Of a DNA stretch of 64,000 nt, positions 29,223 through 38,252 are shown in pieces. Every line of letters begins with the position of its first letter. The first letter of the stretch is position 1. The stretch is from Mycolicibacterium lutetiense. Lineage in GTDB: Bacteria > Actinomycetota > Actinomycetes > Mycobacteriales > Mycobacteriaceae. The notes beneath the pieces are model-generated. The model made no database searches. It was not told the origin of the DNA and worked only from the letters and a program-made list of their open reading frames with translations. A program made the position numbers and the translations under genes. Location: assembly GCF_017876775.1 (NCBI RefSeq), contig NZ_JAGIOP010000002.1, positions 3,782,001-3,846,000 on the forward strand, written 5' to 3'.

Positions 29223-30737
29223 TCAACTCCGTTTGAACGCGGCCGCCACGATCCCGGCCGCGGCCAGCGCGAGCACTGCCGCGATGATCGCCGTCGGCGC
29301 GATACCGGAATCGAAGGCGATGCGGGCCGATTCGAGTAGCTGGTCCCCGATCTTGGCGGGCAGATCGGCGGCCACCGAGGTGGCACCGCCGATACTTTCA
29401 CCGGCGTCGGTGGCCTGCGCCGGGGTCAGCCCGGCCGGCACCTGGATGTTGTTGCGGTAGAACGCCGTGAAGATGGTGCCCAGCGTCGCGGTGCCCACCA
29501 CCGCACCCAGCTCGTAGGCGGTCTCCGAGACTGCCGATGCGGCACCGGCTTTGGCGGCCGGCACCGAGGCCACGATGGTGTCGTTCGACACGGTCTGGGA
29601 GATACCGACGCCGAGCTCGAGCACGATGAACGACACGATCACCGCGACCACCGACAGATCGTGGCGGAATGCCAGGATCATCAGGAAGCCGAGTGCGACG
29701 AAGATCAACCCGGTGATCATCAACGTCTGCGGGGCGAAGCGTTTCGCAAGCTGGACCACGCTTATTCCGGCGATCATCGACACCACCGCGCCCGGGAGCG
29801 TCACCAGACCGGCCGCCAGCGGGGACAGGCCCAGCACCAGCTGCAGGTGCTGCGAGATGAAGAAGATGAACCCGATCAACCCCACGATGGACAGGAAGTT
29901 CGCCAGGATCGACGCGCTGAACGGTGCGTAGGAGAACAACCCCATGTCGAGCATCGGTGTGGCACTGCGCTTCTGGCGGCGCACGAACAGCGCTGCCGAC
30001 GCGATACCGACGACCAGGGCCAGCCCGACGAAACCCGACAACCCGTCGTGGGCGGCGGTCTTGATCGCCCACACGAACGGCAGCATCGCCGTGAACGACA
30101 ACACCACGCTGACCAGATCCAGGGGGCCCGGGTTCGGGTCACGCGATTCGGGCACCAGGCGGGGGCCGAGCACCAGCAGTGGCAGCAGGATCGGCACCGC
30201 CACGAGGAACACCGAGCCCCAATGGAAGTGCTGTAGCAGTGCGCCGCCGACGATCGGGCCCAGCGTCGAGCCCGCTGTGAAGCACGACGCCCAGATGGCG
30301 ATCGCGAGCCGGCGCGACGAGGCCTCGGTGAAGATGTTGCGGATCAGCGACAGCGTCGACGGCATCAGCATCGCACCGAACACGCCGAGGGCCGCGCGTG
30401 CGGCAACCAGGTAGGCCGCGCTAGGCGCAAATGCCGCTGCGACCGAGACGATCGCGAAGCCGGTGGCGCCGATGAGTAGCAGGCGGCGCCGGCCGAACCG
30501 GTCACCGAGCCCGCCCATGGCGACCAGCAGTGCAGCCAGCACCAGGGAGTAGACGTCGACGATCCACAGCTGGGTGGATGCGGAGGGCCGGAAATCTTCG
30601 GCGATCGCGGGCAGTGCGAACGCCAGCACGGTGTTGTCGATGGCGATCAGCAACACCGGCAGCATCAGCACCGCCAGCGCCACCCAGGCGCGGATGGGGG
30701 CGGTGACCGTCGGCGAAGCGGCGAGACGGGGGGACAT
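29223..30737 (-). CDS. MFS multidrug exporter, DHA2 (14-helix) type
   Basis: A 504-aa drug:proton antiporter of the EmrB/QacA group. Seen: motif D1 LLIAIDNTVLAFALPAIAEDF in helix 1, motif A GGLGDRFGRRRLLLIG between helices 2 and 3, antiporter motif C ASCFTAGSTLGPIVGGAL in helix 5, and about fourteen hydrophobic segments. The ATG at 30737 is preferred because the longer frame upstream is Arg/Pro-rich and overlaps the tetR end. It is 23 bp downstream of the tetR gene on the same strand, so the repressor and exporter form an operon. The substrate is unknown. Confidence 0.92.
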   Translation of the reverse strand: MSPRLAASPTVTAPIRAWVALAVLMLPVLLIAIDNTVLAFALPAIAEDFRPSASTQLWIVDVYSLVLAALLVAMGGLGDRFGRRRLLLIGATGFAIVSVAAAFAPSAAYLVAARAALGVFGAMLMPSTLSLIRNIFTEASSRRLAIAIWASCFTAGSTLGPIVGGALLQHFHWGSVFLVAVPILLPLLVLGPRLVPESRDPNPGPLDLVSVVLSFTAMLPFVWAIKTAAHDGLSGFVGLALVVGIASAALFVRRQKRSATPMLDMGLFSYAPFSASILANFLSIVGLIGFIFFISQHLQLVLGLSPLAAGLVTLPGAVVSMIAGISVVQLAKRFAPQTLMITGLIFVALGFLMILAFRHDLSVVAVIVSFIVLELGVGISQTVSNDTIVASVPAAKAGAASAVSETAYELGAVVGTATLGTIFTAFYRNNIQVPAGLTPAQATDAGESIGGATSVAADLPAKIGDQLLESARIAFDSGIAPTAIIAAVLALAAAGIVAAAFKRS

Positions 30738-30760
30738 CGGGGGGCTCCAGAAAAGTGTGG

Positions 30761-31336
30761 TCAGCCGCGCGGGATCTGAATGGTGCCCGCGGTCAGGCTG
30801 GTCATGATGGCGTCGACGATTTGGTGGCGCGGTGTGCCGTCCTGCCTGGCGGCTTCGTAGCCGGCGTCGAGGAGGGCCCAGAACACGCGTCGGGCCCACC
30901 CTGGGGGGTATTCGGGCCGCTCGACCGAGGCTCGGGTGAGCACTTCGACGATCGCCTCGTCGCCGGTATCCAGGTGGGTTGCCAGCTCGCGATCGGCCAG
31001 GATCGTCGGCTCGCGGTAGACGAACAGCACGATCGGGCCCAGGTCGAGTTGGCTTTCCACGACGCGTCGCAATGCCGCGTCGGCCGGCCCGTGCGTCGGG
31101 TCGGCGCGGTCGATGGCCGCGTTGCTGAGTTCGTGGACGTGAAGGGCGAGCGCCCGCAACAGATCGGTGCGCTCCGGGTAGTACCGGTGCACGGTGCTGC
31201 GGCCGACGTCGGCGGCAGCCGCGATATCGCTGAGCGAGGCGGACGGATTGTCCGCCAGGACCGTCATGGCGGCATCGAGAATCGCCTTGCGGGTGCGCTC
31301 ACGCGGCCCGCTGTGCGTCGATACCGAACTGGTCAT
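30761..31336 (-). CDS. TetR-family repressor of the adjacent exporter
   Basis: A 191-aa regulator. HTH region RKAILDAAMTVLADNPSASLSDIAAAADVGRSTVHRYYPERTDLL (core GRSTVHRYYPER). The C-terminal ligand domain is diverse, ending TAGTIQIPRG. First gene of the tetR-MFS pair. A perfect 20-bp palindrome lies 30 bp upstream of its start, next to a plausible -10 on the minus strand, so autoregulation together with the exporter is likely. The inducer is probably an exported toxic compound. Confidence 0.92.
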   Translation of the reverse strand: MTSSVSTHSGPRERTRKAILDAAMTVLADNPSASLSDIAAAADVGRSTVHRYYPERTDLLRALALHVHELSNAAIDRADPTHGPADAALRRVVESQLDLGPIVLFVYREPTILADRELATHLDTGDEAIVEVLTRASVERPEYPPGWARRVFWALLDAGYEAARQDGTPRHQIVDAIMTSLTAGTIQIPRG

Positions 31337-31365
31337 GAATCAAAATCTAGCATAGCTGTGCCGAA

Positions 31366-31385
31366 GTGGGACAGTGATGTCCCAC
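31366..31385 (-). promoter_or_regulatory. TetR operator, perfect 8-4-8 palindrome
   Basis: GTGGGACA (31366-31373), spacer GTGA, TGTCCCAC (31378-31385). It is positioned just upstream of the tetR -10 region (minus-strand TATGCTAGAT). The size and symmetry are those of a TetR dimer site. Confidence 0.75.
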
Positions 31386-31388
31386 ACG

Positions 31389-32222
31389 CTAGCTGGGTGG
31401 GGTGAACCCGCTGGTCGGAGGCGGTAGGGGAGCGCTGGGATAGGGAGCCGGGTACGCCGCAACGGGAGCCTGCGGCATCAACCGGGCCATCGCACGTCGG
31501 TGCCGTTCGGCCAGCACCGCGGCCAGCACGTACTCGACCGGCGCGCCTGGCGGCGGCGGGGGGGAGATGCGCGAGGCCACCTCGCCGAAGATCCGATGCC
31601 CCATCTCCTGGCGTACGGGCGGATCGAGTTGGGCCGAGCGGGACAGGAACTGCCGGGCGAGTTCGACCTGCTCGGGTCGAAGGCCCGACAGTTCCAGCGA
31701 GCCGGCCCACCAGGCCAGCGCCGGCGGCATGACCGGTGGGGGGTTCAGCCTGGGTCCGCGCTCACTGATCACCACGGTTCCGGCGAAGATGTCGCCGAGC
31801 CGTTTACCCTTGGCCGACACCAGGCTGCTGATCACCGCGGGCCCGCCGGTCAGCATCCAGATTTCGACGAACCCGGCCAGTCCACGGAACAGGGCCTGGC
31901 GGAAACGTTCCGGACCGCCGTCCTCGGCCACCACCCGCAGCCCCAACGCCATCTTGCCCAACGACCGGCCGCGGGTCGCGGTCTCCATCACCACCGGATA
32001 ACCCACCAGGGTCAGCACCGTGAAGATGATGAGTATCGCGGCCGACAGCGCATCATCGAGCTGACTCAGCGTCAGCGACCACAAGACCAAACCGACCACG
32101 TACCCGATCGCGATCACCACGATGTCGATCAATACGGCCAACGTGCGTACCGGCAACTGGGCGATCGCCACGTCGAGGACGACGGCGTCCCCGGTCACCA
32201 CCGGCGCGGGCTGCCAAACCAT
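31389..32222 (-). CDS. RDD-family membrane protein
   Basis: A 277-aa protein. The RDD domain is at residues about 20-155: an N-terminal RTLAVLIDIVVIAIGYVVGL segment with the R and first D, ATRGRSLGKMALGLRVV, and GKRLGDIFAGTVVI with the last D. It has three to four membrane helices and a long cytosolic Pro-rich tail. In actinobacteria this gene pairs with SpoIIM, DUF58 and MoxR genes, as here. Function unknown; an ion-transport or scaffold role has been suggested for RDD proteins. Divergent from SpoIIM across 32 bp. Confidence 0.85.
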   Translation of the reverse strand: MVWQPAPVVTGDAVVLDVAIAQLPVRTLAVLIDIVVIAIGYVVGLVLWSLTLSQLDDALSAAILIIFTVLTLVGYPVVMETATRGRSLGKMALGLRVVAEDGGPERFRQALFRGLAGFVEIWMLTGGPAVISSLVSAKGKRLGDIFAGTVVISERGPRLNPPPVMPPALAWWAGSLELSGLRPEQVELARQFLSRSAQLDPPVRQEMGHRIFGEVASRISPPPPPGAPVEYVLAAVLAERHRRAMARLMPQAPVAAYPAPYPSAPLPPPTSGFTPPS

Positions 32223-32254
32223 ACCGACACACGCTACCGACTACGCTTTGTCGG

Positions 32255-33247
32255 GTGGATGTCGATGCGTTCGTCGTGGCCCATCGCCCCACCTGGGACC
32301 GGTTGGAACAGTTGGTAAAACGACGCCGCCGGTTGACCGGAGCCGAGGTAGACGAGCTCGTCGACCTCTATCAGCGGGTCTCCACCCACCTGTCGATGGT
32401 GCGATCTGCCTCGCAGGATTCGGTTCTGGTGGGGCGGCTGTCGAGCCTGGTGGCCCGGGCACGTGCCGCGGTGACCGGTGCGCACGCCCCGCTCTGGCGT
32501 GAATTCGTCCGGTTCTGGACCGTGTCCTTCCCGGTGGTGGCCTACCGGTCCTGGCGTTGGTGGTTGGGATCGGCAGCGGCGTTCTTCATCGTGACCGTGG
32601 CACTGGCGCTGTGGGTGGCGGGCAATCCGGATGTGCACGCAGCCATCGGAACCCCGAGCGAGATAGAGGAATTGGTCCACCACGATTTCGAGTCGTACTA
32701 CAGCGAGCATCCGGCCGGTTCGTTCGCCTTGCAGGTGTGGGTGAACAACTCCTGGGTGGCCGCGCAGTGCATCGCCTTCGCGATCCTGCTCGGCCTGCCC
32801 ATCCCGTACGTGTTGTTCCAGAACGCGGCGAACCTCGGTGTGATCGCCGGGTTGATGTTCAGTGCGGGCAAGGGGGATCTGTTCCTCGGCCTGATCACCC
32901 CCCACGGACTGCTGGAGATGACGGCGGTGTTCCTGGCCGCCGCGGTGGGGATGCGGTTGGGCTGGACGGTGATCGCACCCGGTGACCGGCCCCGAGCACA
33001 GGTGCTGGCCGAACAGGGCCGGGCGGTGGTCGCCGCGGCGATCGGACTGGCCGTGGTGCTCCTGCTGTCCGGCCTGATCGAGGCCCTGGTCACCCCGTCG
33101 CCGCTGCCCACCTGGATGCGGATCGGCATCGGCATCGCCGCCGAACTCGCCTTTCTCGGTTACGTATTCCACTTCGGACGCAAGGCCGTCCGGGCGGGGG
33201 AGAGCGGCGACCTCGAAGACGCCCCCGACGTGGTGCCGACGGGTTAG
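32255..33247 (+). CDS. SpoIIM-family (stage II sporulation M-like) membrane protein
   Basis: A 330-aa membrane protein, GTG start. A helical cytosolic N-terminus (RLEQLVKRRRRLTGAEVDELVDLYQR, quoted as LTGAEVDELVDLYQ) is followed by about six membrane segments. The family motif region contains NNSWVAAQCIAFAILLGLPI and ITPHGLLEMTAVFLAAAVG. Non-sporulating actinobacteria keep it beside MoxR/DUF58 genes. Its role here is not sporulation; membrane or envelope remodelling is inferred. The 3' end overlaps the convergent DUF58 gene by 4 bp. Confidence 0.85.
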   Translation: MDVDAFVVAHRPTWDRLEQLVKRRRRLTGAEVDELVDLYQRVSTHLSMVRSASQDSVLVGRLSSLVARARAAVTGAHAPLWREFVRFWTVSFPVVAYRSWRWWLGSAAAFFIVTVALALWVAGNPDVHAAIGTPSEIEELVHHDFESYYSEHPAGSFALQVWVNNSWVAAQCIAFAILLGLPIPYVLFQNAANLGVIAGLMFSAGKGDLFLGLITPHGLLEMTAVFLAAAVGMRLGWTVIAPGDRPRAQVLAEQGRAVVAAAIGLAVVLLLSGLIEALVTPSPLPTWMRIGIGIAAELAFLGYVFHFGRKAVRAGESGDLEDAPDVVPTG

Positions 33248-34566
33248 AGCTTGCCCGCGGCCTTCATCGCCAGGTAGCGGTCGGCCAGGGCCGGCGCCAG
33301 ATCCTCGGGCCGGGCATCCACGACGTCGACGCCGTGGCCCCGCAGTCGAGACGCGATGGCCCGGCGGTCATTGCGGGCCCGCTCGGCCGCCGCCGCGTCG
33401 TACACCGCAGCGGCATCGGAACGACCGGCCGCCAACTGGTCCACCCGCGGATCGGACACCGCGGCCAGTAGGACCTGATGGCGCGCCGACAGCAGCGGCA
33501 GCACCGTCATCAGCCCCTCGTCGAGCGCCGAGGCGTTCAGGTCGGTCAGCAGTACCACCAAAGCCCGGCCCCGCACCCGGCGTGACACAGCCGAAACCAT
33601 CGCGGTCGCATCGGATTCCACCAGTGCCGGCTGCAACGGTGCCATCGCCGAGACGAGCGCGGCCAACAGTTCGGTGCGCGAGGCGCCCCACACCCCGGCG
33701 CGGGTCACCCGGTCGATGGCCAGGAAGTCGACATGATCCCCGGCGCGGGCAGCCAGCGCTGCCAACAGCAGCGCCGCGTCCATCGACCAGTCCAGTCGCG
33801 GCCACCCGCCCGGATCGAGTGCGGTCGGGTCCACGCCGACTCGGCCGGCCGAGGTGCGCCCGGTGTCGAGGACGATCACCACCCGCCGGTCGCGTTCCGG
33901 ACGCCACGTGCGCACCACCACGTCGGCGCGCCGGGCAGTGGCACGCCAATCGATCGAGCGCACGTCGTCGCCGACCACATACTCACGCAGCGAGTCGAAT
34001 TCAGTTCCCTGGCCGCGGATCAGCACCGGGATCGCACCATCCAACTGCCGCAGCCTGGCCAGCCGGGACGGCAGGTGCTTACGGGAAAGGAACGGCGGCA
34101 GGACCCGTACCTGGCCGGGCAGCCGCTGTGAGCGTTGCCGGCCGGCCAGGCCCAGCGGGCCGATCGAGCGCACCGTGACCAGCTCGCACCGCTGGTCGCC
34201 GCGGCGCACCGGGTGCAGTCGGGTGGCCAGGGAAACCTGTTGTCCGGCATCGATGTTGACCTGGTGTGCCCGCGGTTGCGCCGACGCGCTGGGTGGCCAG
34301 GCATCGCGGATCGCGCCGCGCACCGCCCGTCGTCCGGTATTGGTCACGGTGAGCACCGCGTCGATGGTCTGGCCCAGGCGGGCGGTGGACTCACCGCCGC
34401 GGACGATCGCCAACCCGCCGATCCGGCCGGCGAGGGCGACATCGGCCGCCACAGCCGCGGCCAACAGAGCCGCGAGTACGAGGAAGGCCGTTGCCGGCCA
34501 TGGGGCCAACGCGATCGGCAGCACACATACCAGTGCCACCAGACCCGCGCGGCCGGTGAGAACCAT
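33244..34566 (-). CDS. DUF58-domain (VWA-like) protein, MoxR partner
   Basis: A 440-aa protein. Two membrane helices lie near the N-terminus (VALVCVLPIALAPWPATAFLVLAALLAAAVAADVAL, in two spans). A beta-rich region follows, then the DUF58 core GTEFDSLREYVVGDDVRSIDWRATARR and a VWA-like domain opening VVIVLDTGRTS. DUF58 proteins work with MoxR ATPases, probably as metal-dependent adaptors. Its start overlaps the moxR stop by one base. Last gene of the five-gene operon. Confidence 0.9.
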   Translation of the reverse strand: MVLTGRAGLVALVCVLPIALAPWPATAFLVLAALLAAAVAADVALAGRIGGLAIVRGGESTARLGQTIDAVLTVTNTGRRAVRGAIRDAWPPSASAQPRAHQVNIDAGQQVSLATRLHPVRRGDQRCELVTVRSIGPLGLAGRQRSQRLPGQVRVLPPFLSRKHLPSRLARLRQLDGAIPVLIRGQGTEFDSLREYVVGDDVRSIDWRATARRADVVVRTWRPERDRRVVIVLDTGRTSAGRVGVDPTALDPGGWPRLDWSMDAALLLAALAARAGDHVDFLAIDRVTRAGVWGASRTELLAALVSAMAPLQPALVESDATAMVSAVSRRVRGRALVVLLTDLNASALDEGLMTVLPLLSARHQVLLAAVSDPRVDQLAAGRSDAAAVYDAAAAERARNDRRAIASRLRGHGVDVVDARPEDLAPALADRYLAMKAAGKL

Positions 34567-35531
34567 CAGCGCGGAACCGGGACGGCGGCCAGGATGCCGT
34601 CCAGCACTCCGTCGGGGGTGGCACCTTCGAGTTCGGCCTCGGGACGCAGCGCCACCCGGTGGCGCAGCGTGGACCGGGCCATCGCCTTGACGTCGTCAGG
34701 AGTCACGTAGTTGCGGCCGGACAGCCAGGCCCAGGACCGCGACGTGGCCAGCAGTGCGGTCGCGCCGCGCGGTGACACGCCGAGCTGCAGCGACGGGGAA
34801 TGCCTGGTGGCCCCGACGATGTCGACGATGTAGCCCAGCACCTCGTCACCGGCCAGAACCCGCCGGACCGCGTCGCGCCCGGCCGCGAGCTCGGCCGCCC
34901 CGGCTACCGGCCGCACGGCAGACAGGTCCCCCGGATCGAAGCCCTGGGCGTGCCGGCTCAGAATCGCGATCTCCTGATCCCGCGGCGGCAGCGGCACCGT
35001 GAGCTTCAGCAGGAAGCGGTCCAGCTGGGCCTCGGGCAGCTGATAGGTGCCCTCGTACTCGATCGGGTTCTGGGTGGCCGCCACGATGAACGGGTCGGGC
35101 AGTGGCCGCGGCGTGCCGTCGACGCTGACCTGACGCTCCTCCATGGCCTCCAGAAGTGCCGCCTGCGTTTTCGGTGGCGTCCGGTTGATCTCATCGGCCA
35201 GCAGCAGGTTGGTGAACACCGGGCCGGCGCGGAACTCGAACTCGGCGGTGCGCGCGTCGTACACCAGGGAACCGGTGACATCGCCGGGCATCAGGTCCGG
35301 CGTGAACTGCACGCGCTTGAACTCCAACTGCAGGGCCGCCGCCACAGTGCGCACCAGCAGCGTCTTGGCCACCCCGGGCACACCCTCCAGCAGCACGTGC
35401 CCACGGCACAGCAGCGCGACCATCAGGCCGCTGATCACCGCATCCTGACCGACCACCACCTTGGCGATCTCATTGCGCAGGGCCAGCAGGGCTTCACGGG
35501 CCGAATCCGATTCGGGGTTGGGCTGAGTCAC
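34566..35531 (-). CDS. moxR: MoxR-family AAA+ ATPase
   Basis: A 321-aa AAA+ chaperone-like ATPase. Walker A is GVPGVAKTLL, then the MoxR motif RVQFTPDLMPGDVTGS, and Walker B LLLADEINRTPPKTQAALLEAMEERQV (core LLADEINR). Sensor 1 is ATQNPIEYEGTYQLPEAQLDRF and sensor 2 is SPRGATALLATSRSWA. It probably remodels or inserts metal into a partner with a VWA domain, here the DUF58 protein encoded next. Overlaps of 4 bp (upstream) and 1 bp (downstream) indicate coupled expression. Confidence 0.95.
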   Translation of the reverse strand: MTQPNPESDSAREALLALRNEIAKVVVGQDAVISGLMVALLCRGHVLLEGVPGVAKTLLVRTVAAALQLEFKRVQFTPDLMPGDVTGSLVYDARTAEFEFRAGPVFTNLLLADEINRTPPKTQAALLEAMEERQVSVDGTPRPLPDPFIVAATQNPIEYEGTYQLPEAQLDRFLLKLTVPLPPRDQEIAILSRHAQGFDPGDLSAVRPVAGAAELAAGRDAVRRVLAGDEVLGYIVDIVGATRHSPSLQLGVSPRGATALLATSRSWAWLSGRNYVTPDDVKAMARSTLRHRVALRPEAELEGATPDGVLDGILAAVPVPR

Positions 35532-36640
35532 GACTGCGCGACCTGCCTTTCGATGTCGTCGAGTTGATGTGCGAGGTGGACGAGTTCGGCGTCGTTGGTG
35601 GGCGGCGGGCCGAACAGGATGTGGCCGGCCGTGTTCGAGTCGGTACCGCAGCGCGCGGCGACGGCGGCGACGACGGCCTGCGGTGCGTCAGCGGAGTTCA
35701 GGCCGAGCCTGGGCAACAGACGGCCCAGTGTGGCGGTGCGCAACGCGACGGCGGCCCGGTCACGCGCCCGGCGGGAGCGGTACAACCGGCCACGCCCCTC
35801 GACGGTTTCCGAGGCGCGGACCACCACCGGCAGGGATTCGGTGACCAGCGGACCGAGACGCCGCCCCTGCGCCAGCGCGAGCAGCGCGACCACCAGGCAC
35901 AGCTGCAGGACGATCCAGCGGACCTGCGGTGGCATCAGCTCCGACAGCGTGCCGTCCCCGGTCGACTCGGTCTCGAAATGCTGTGGCGCATACCAGATCA
36001 CCCGTGGCGACGCGCCGGACAGATTCATCGCCAGCGCTGCATTGCCCGCTTTGAGCAGGCCCGAGTTCGTCATGAAAGAGCCGGCGCCGACCACCGTGAC
36101 GGTGCGCTGCCCGTCGCGGTAGCGGACCAGCGCGCCGTCGTAGCACGACGTCAGCGACGTCCCGTCGGCGGCAGTGTAGGTATCGGTGGTGCCCAGCTGT
36201 ATCGTTCCGGCCCGGTTCGCCTCGGGCAGTTCACAATCCGGCTCGGCACCGCCGAACTCCGTGGGCTTGCCGAGCCGGATCTGCGGAGCCAGCTTCTCCC
36301 GGGTGAGACCGGACGGCGCGATCAGCAGCAGGTCGCCGGGGGTATCGGTGAGCCGGTCAACGGTCTCGTCGCTGGACAGAAACAGCGTCTGCGCCACCAC
36401 CAACAGGGTGTCGGGCCGGGCGGCCTGTTTCACCGCGTCCACATCGGCGGCGGTGATCACCTCGACGCCGTGATCCCGCAACAGACTGACCAACGCGTGC
36501 GTGCCGACCGGCGACGTCGACTCGGGATCCATCGCGCCACCCGGGCGCGGTGCGGTCAGGTACACCGTCACGACGGACACCGCGACGATGACGGCCAACG
36601 CCAGCAGCACCCAACGTGCCGTGCGGAACCGCTCTCTCAT
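35528..36640 (-). CDS. DUF4350-domain membrane protein
   Basis: A 370-aa protein. An N-terminal membrane helix (WVLLALAVIVAVSVVTVYLT) is followed by an extracytoplasmic glutamine-amidotransferase-like DUF4350 domain (PVGTHALVSLLRDHGVEVI ... DTLLVVAQT ... DLLLIAPSGLT). A second helix, WIVLQLCLVVALLALAQGRRLG, and a cytosolic tail complete it. The family belongs to MoxR/DUF58/DUF4129 operons of actinobacteria. Exact role unknown. Overlaps moxR and the DUF4129 gene by 4 bp each. Confidence 0.85.
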   Translation of the reverse strand: MRERFRTARWVLLALAVIVAVSVVTVYLTAPRPGGAMDPESTSPVGTHALVSLLRDHGVEVITAADVDAVKQAARPDTLLVVAQTLFLSSDETVDRLTDTPGDLLLIAPSGLTREKLAPQIRLGKPTEFGGAEPDCELPEANRAGTIQLGTTDTYTAADGTSLTSCYDGALVRYRDGQRTVTVVGAGSFMTNSGLLKAGNAALAMNLSGASPRVIWYAPQHFETESTGDGTLSELMPPQVRWIVLQLCLVVALLALAQGRRLGPLVTESLPVVVRASETVEGRGRLYRSRRARDRAAVALRTATLGRLLPRLGLNSADAPQAVVAAVAARCGTDSNTAGHILFGPPPTNDAELVHLAHQLDDIERQVAQS

Positions 36641-37224
36641 CGCGCTCCAGCAGTATCGAGGGCCGCGATCTGCCGGTAGGCCGATTCGGTTCCCGGCTGC
36701 TCACCGTAGGTGACGTCGTTGAATGTGGTTGCCGCGCTGAACAGTCCGGCCGACATGCCCGGTAGTGCGGCCGCGGCGTCACGGGCGAGTTCGGTGGCGG
36801 TGCGGCCCGGGACCGCGTCGAGAACCCCGGTTTCTTCAAGGTGACGGGCCAGCGCACGCACCCGGTGACGAATCGCAGCCGACCAATCACCCTGCGCAGC
36901 ATATTGTTCGGCGACCGAACGGTGTTGTGCGGCGGTGAGCTCCTCGTTGCCGAACAGGGCATGGTCCGCGCCGCGCGCCGTACGCATGGTGCGCCGCGCG
37001 ATCCGTACCGCCACCACAACGGCCACCACGAGCAGGATCGCCAGCACCGAGATGGTGAACCAACCACCGGGGATCTCCGAGCCCGCGGCGGTGAGGCGGT
37101 ACAGCAGATCCTTGAGCCAGTCACCGATCTGATCGGTCGGTGACGCCCGCGGGTAGATCGGCTTGGTCAGCTCGTTCTGCGCGGCGTCGTGCGCGGCGTC
37201 ACGGTCGATGTCGATGCCTGTCAC
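36637..37224 (-). CDS. DUF4129-domain membrane protein
   Basis: A 195-aa protein. A short extracytoplasmic N-terminus is followed by one membrane helix (WFTISVLAILLVVAVVVAVRIA). The cytosolic DUF4129 domain contains AAQGDWSAAIRHRVRALARHLEETGVL and GRTATELARDAAAALP. A GTG start at 37224 (MTGIDIDRDAAHDAAQ) places it one base from the upstream gene's stop; the longer frame overlaps that gene. Component of the MoxR operon. Confidence 0.85.
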   Translation of the reverse strand: MTGIDIDRDAAHDAAQNELTKPIYPRASPTDQIGDWLKDLLYRLTAAGSEIPGGWFTISVLAILLVVAVVVAVRIARRTMRTARGADHALFGNEELTAAQHRSVAEQYAAQGDWSAAIRHRVRALARHLEETGVLDAVPGRTATELARDAAAALPGMSAGLFSAATTFNDVTYGEQPGTESAYRQIAALDTAGAR

Positions 37225-37225
37225 C

Positions 37226-38212
37226 TCAGACGTACCGCGGCAGCCATAGTTGGTCGGCAGTTTCCACCGGTGCGCCCGCACCCGTCTGCAGCATCAGGTC
37301 GAACGCCTCGGCCCGGAACCGCCGGTCGGCGTAGAGCAGGACCACCACGCCCGCATTGAACGGTGCGGTGACGATCTGCCCGATCGCGGCGCCGACGGCA
37401 CTCAGGATCAGCGCCGGCACCGTGGGGGCCTCGGCGACCATCGACATGGTCTGCCCAGCCACGTTGAACGGCGCACCCACACCCCAGGCCATCACCGCGG
37501 CCACGATCGTGGCGAGCACCCAGATGCCGAACACGCGCCAGAAGTCCTTGTTCACCAAGGTGAATGACCGCTTGACCGCATCGACGATGCCGCGCTGTTC
37601 CAGCACGATCACCGCGGGGGCGAACAGCAGAACCGTCGACCCGTAGAGCACCCCGACCAGCGCGAGCAGCACCAGTGGCATACCGACAGCCAACGCCGCC
37701 AACCGACCGCTGAGTGCGCCTGCACCGACAATCACGACCACGACGCCCGCGGCGACGACGACCAGAGCCAGGGCCTGCAGCGTCGTCAACCCGATCAGCG
37801 CCGGTAACCGTCCGCGCAGCCGCCGCCAAGCCTCGCCGATGGTGATGGCTCCGCCGAACACCGAGCGGCCGATCACCACCGTGAGCATGCCGCTGAGCAG
37901 AAGCGAGGCAAGCGTCGTGACGACGAAGCCGACGAACCCACCGGTGGCAAACGCCGCGAGCGTCCCGGCCGACGGACCTTCGCCCTGCAGCGTCGAGTCG
38001 AACTCGCCGAGTGCCGACAGCGGCCCGACTTGCAGTGCGAGCGTGATGATCTGCGACGCCAGAACCACCACGGTGGCCAGGCCCAGTGTCGCTTTCGGGT
38101 TGGTGCGGACGTAGGCGACCGCGCCGTTGAAGATGTCGATCAGGCTCAACGGGCGAAGCGGGATGACGTTCCCCGCCGAAAAGCCAGGAAGGTATGGCTG
38201 ACCCGTCGTCAT
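37226..38212 (-). CDS. polytopic membrane protein, first gene of the MoxR operon
   Basis: A 328-aa protein with about six hydrophobic helices. It opens GNVIPLRPLSLIDIFNGAVAYVRTNPKATLG, the usual start of the family annotated as glycerophosphodiester phosphodiesterase membrane domain (no catalytic domain). VIVLEQRGIVDAVKRSFTLVNKDFWRVFGIWVL is a conserved loop. ATG at 38212 chosen (the alternative at 38236 would cover the palindrome). Function unknown. It starts the operon membrane protein-DUF4129-DUF4350-moxR-DUF58, conserved in mycobacteria. Confidence 0.8.
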   Translation of the reverse strand: MTTGQPYLPGFSAGNVIPLRPLSLIDIFNGAVAYVRTNPKATLGLATVVVLASQIITLALQVGPLSALGEFDSTLQGEGPSAGTLAAFATGGFVGFVVTTLASLLLSGMLTVVIGRSVFGGAITIGEAWRRLRGRLPALIGLTTLQALALVVVAAGVVVVIVGAGALSGRLAALAVGMPLVLLALVGVLYGSTVLLFAPAVIVLEQRGIVDAVKRSFTLVNKDFWRVFGIWVLATIVAAVMAWGVGAPFNVAGQTMSMVAEAPTVPALILSAVGAAIGQIVTAPFNAGVVVLLYADRRFRAEAFDLMLQTGAGAPVETADQLWLPRYV

Positions 38213-38216
38213 AGTT

Positions 38217-38248
38217 TCACCGTAGTTGCCGGTCACTAACTACGGTGA
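38217..38248. promoter_or_regulatory. perfect 11-10-11 inverted repeat in divergent promoter
   Basis: TCACCGTAGTT (38217-38227) and AACTACGGTGA (38238-38248) are exact complements. They fill the 40-bp gap between the MoxR operon and the SIMPL gene and reach into the latter's ribosome-binding region (GGTGAGGGG). A shared operator or an RNA hairpin are both possible. Confidence 0.6.
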
Positions 38249-38252
38249 GGGG

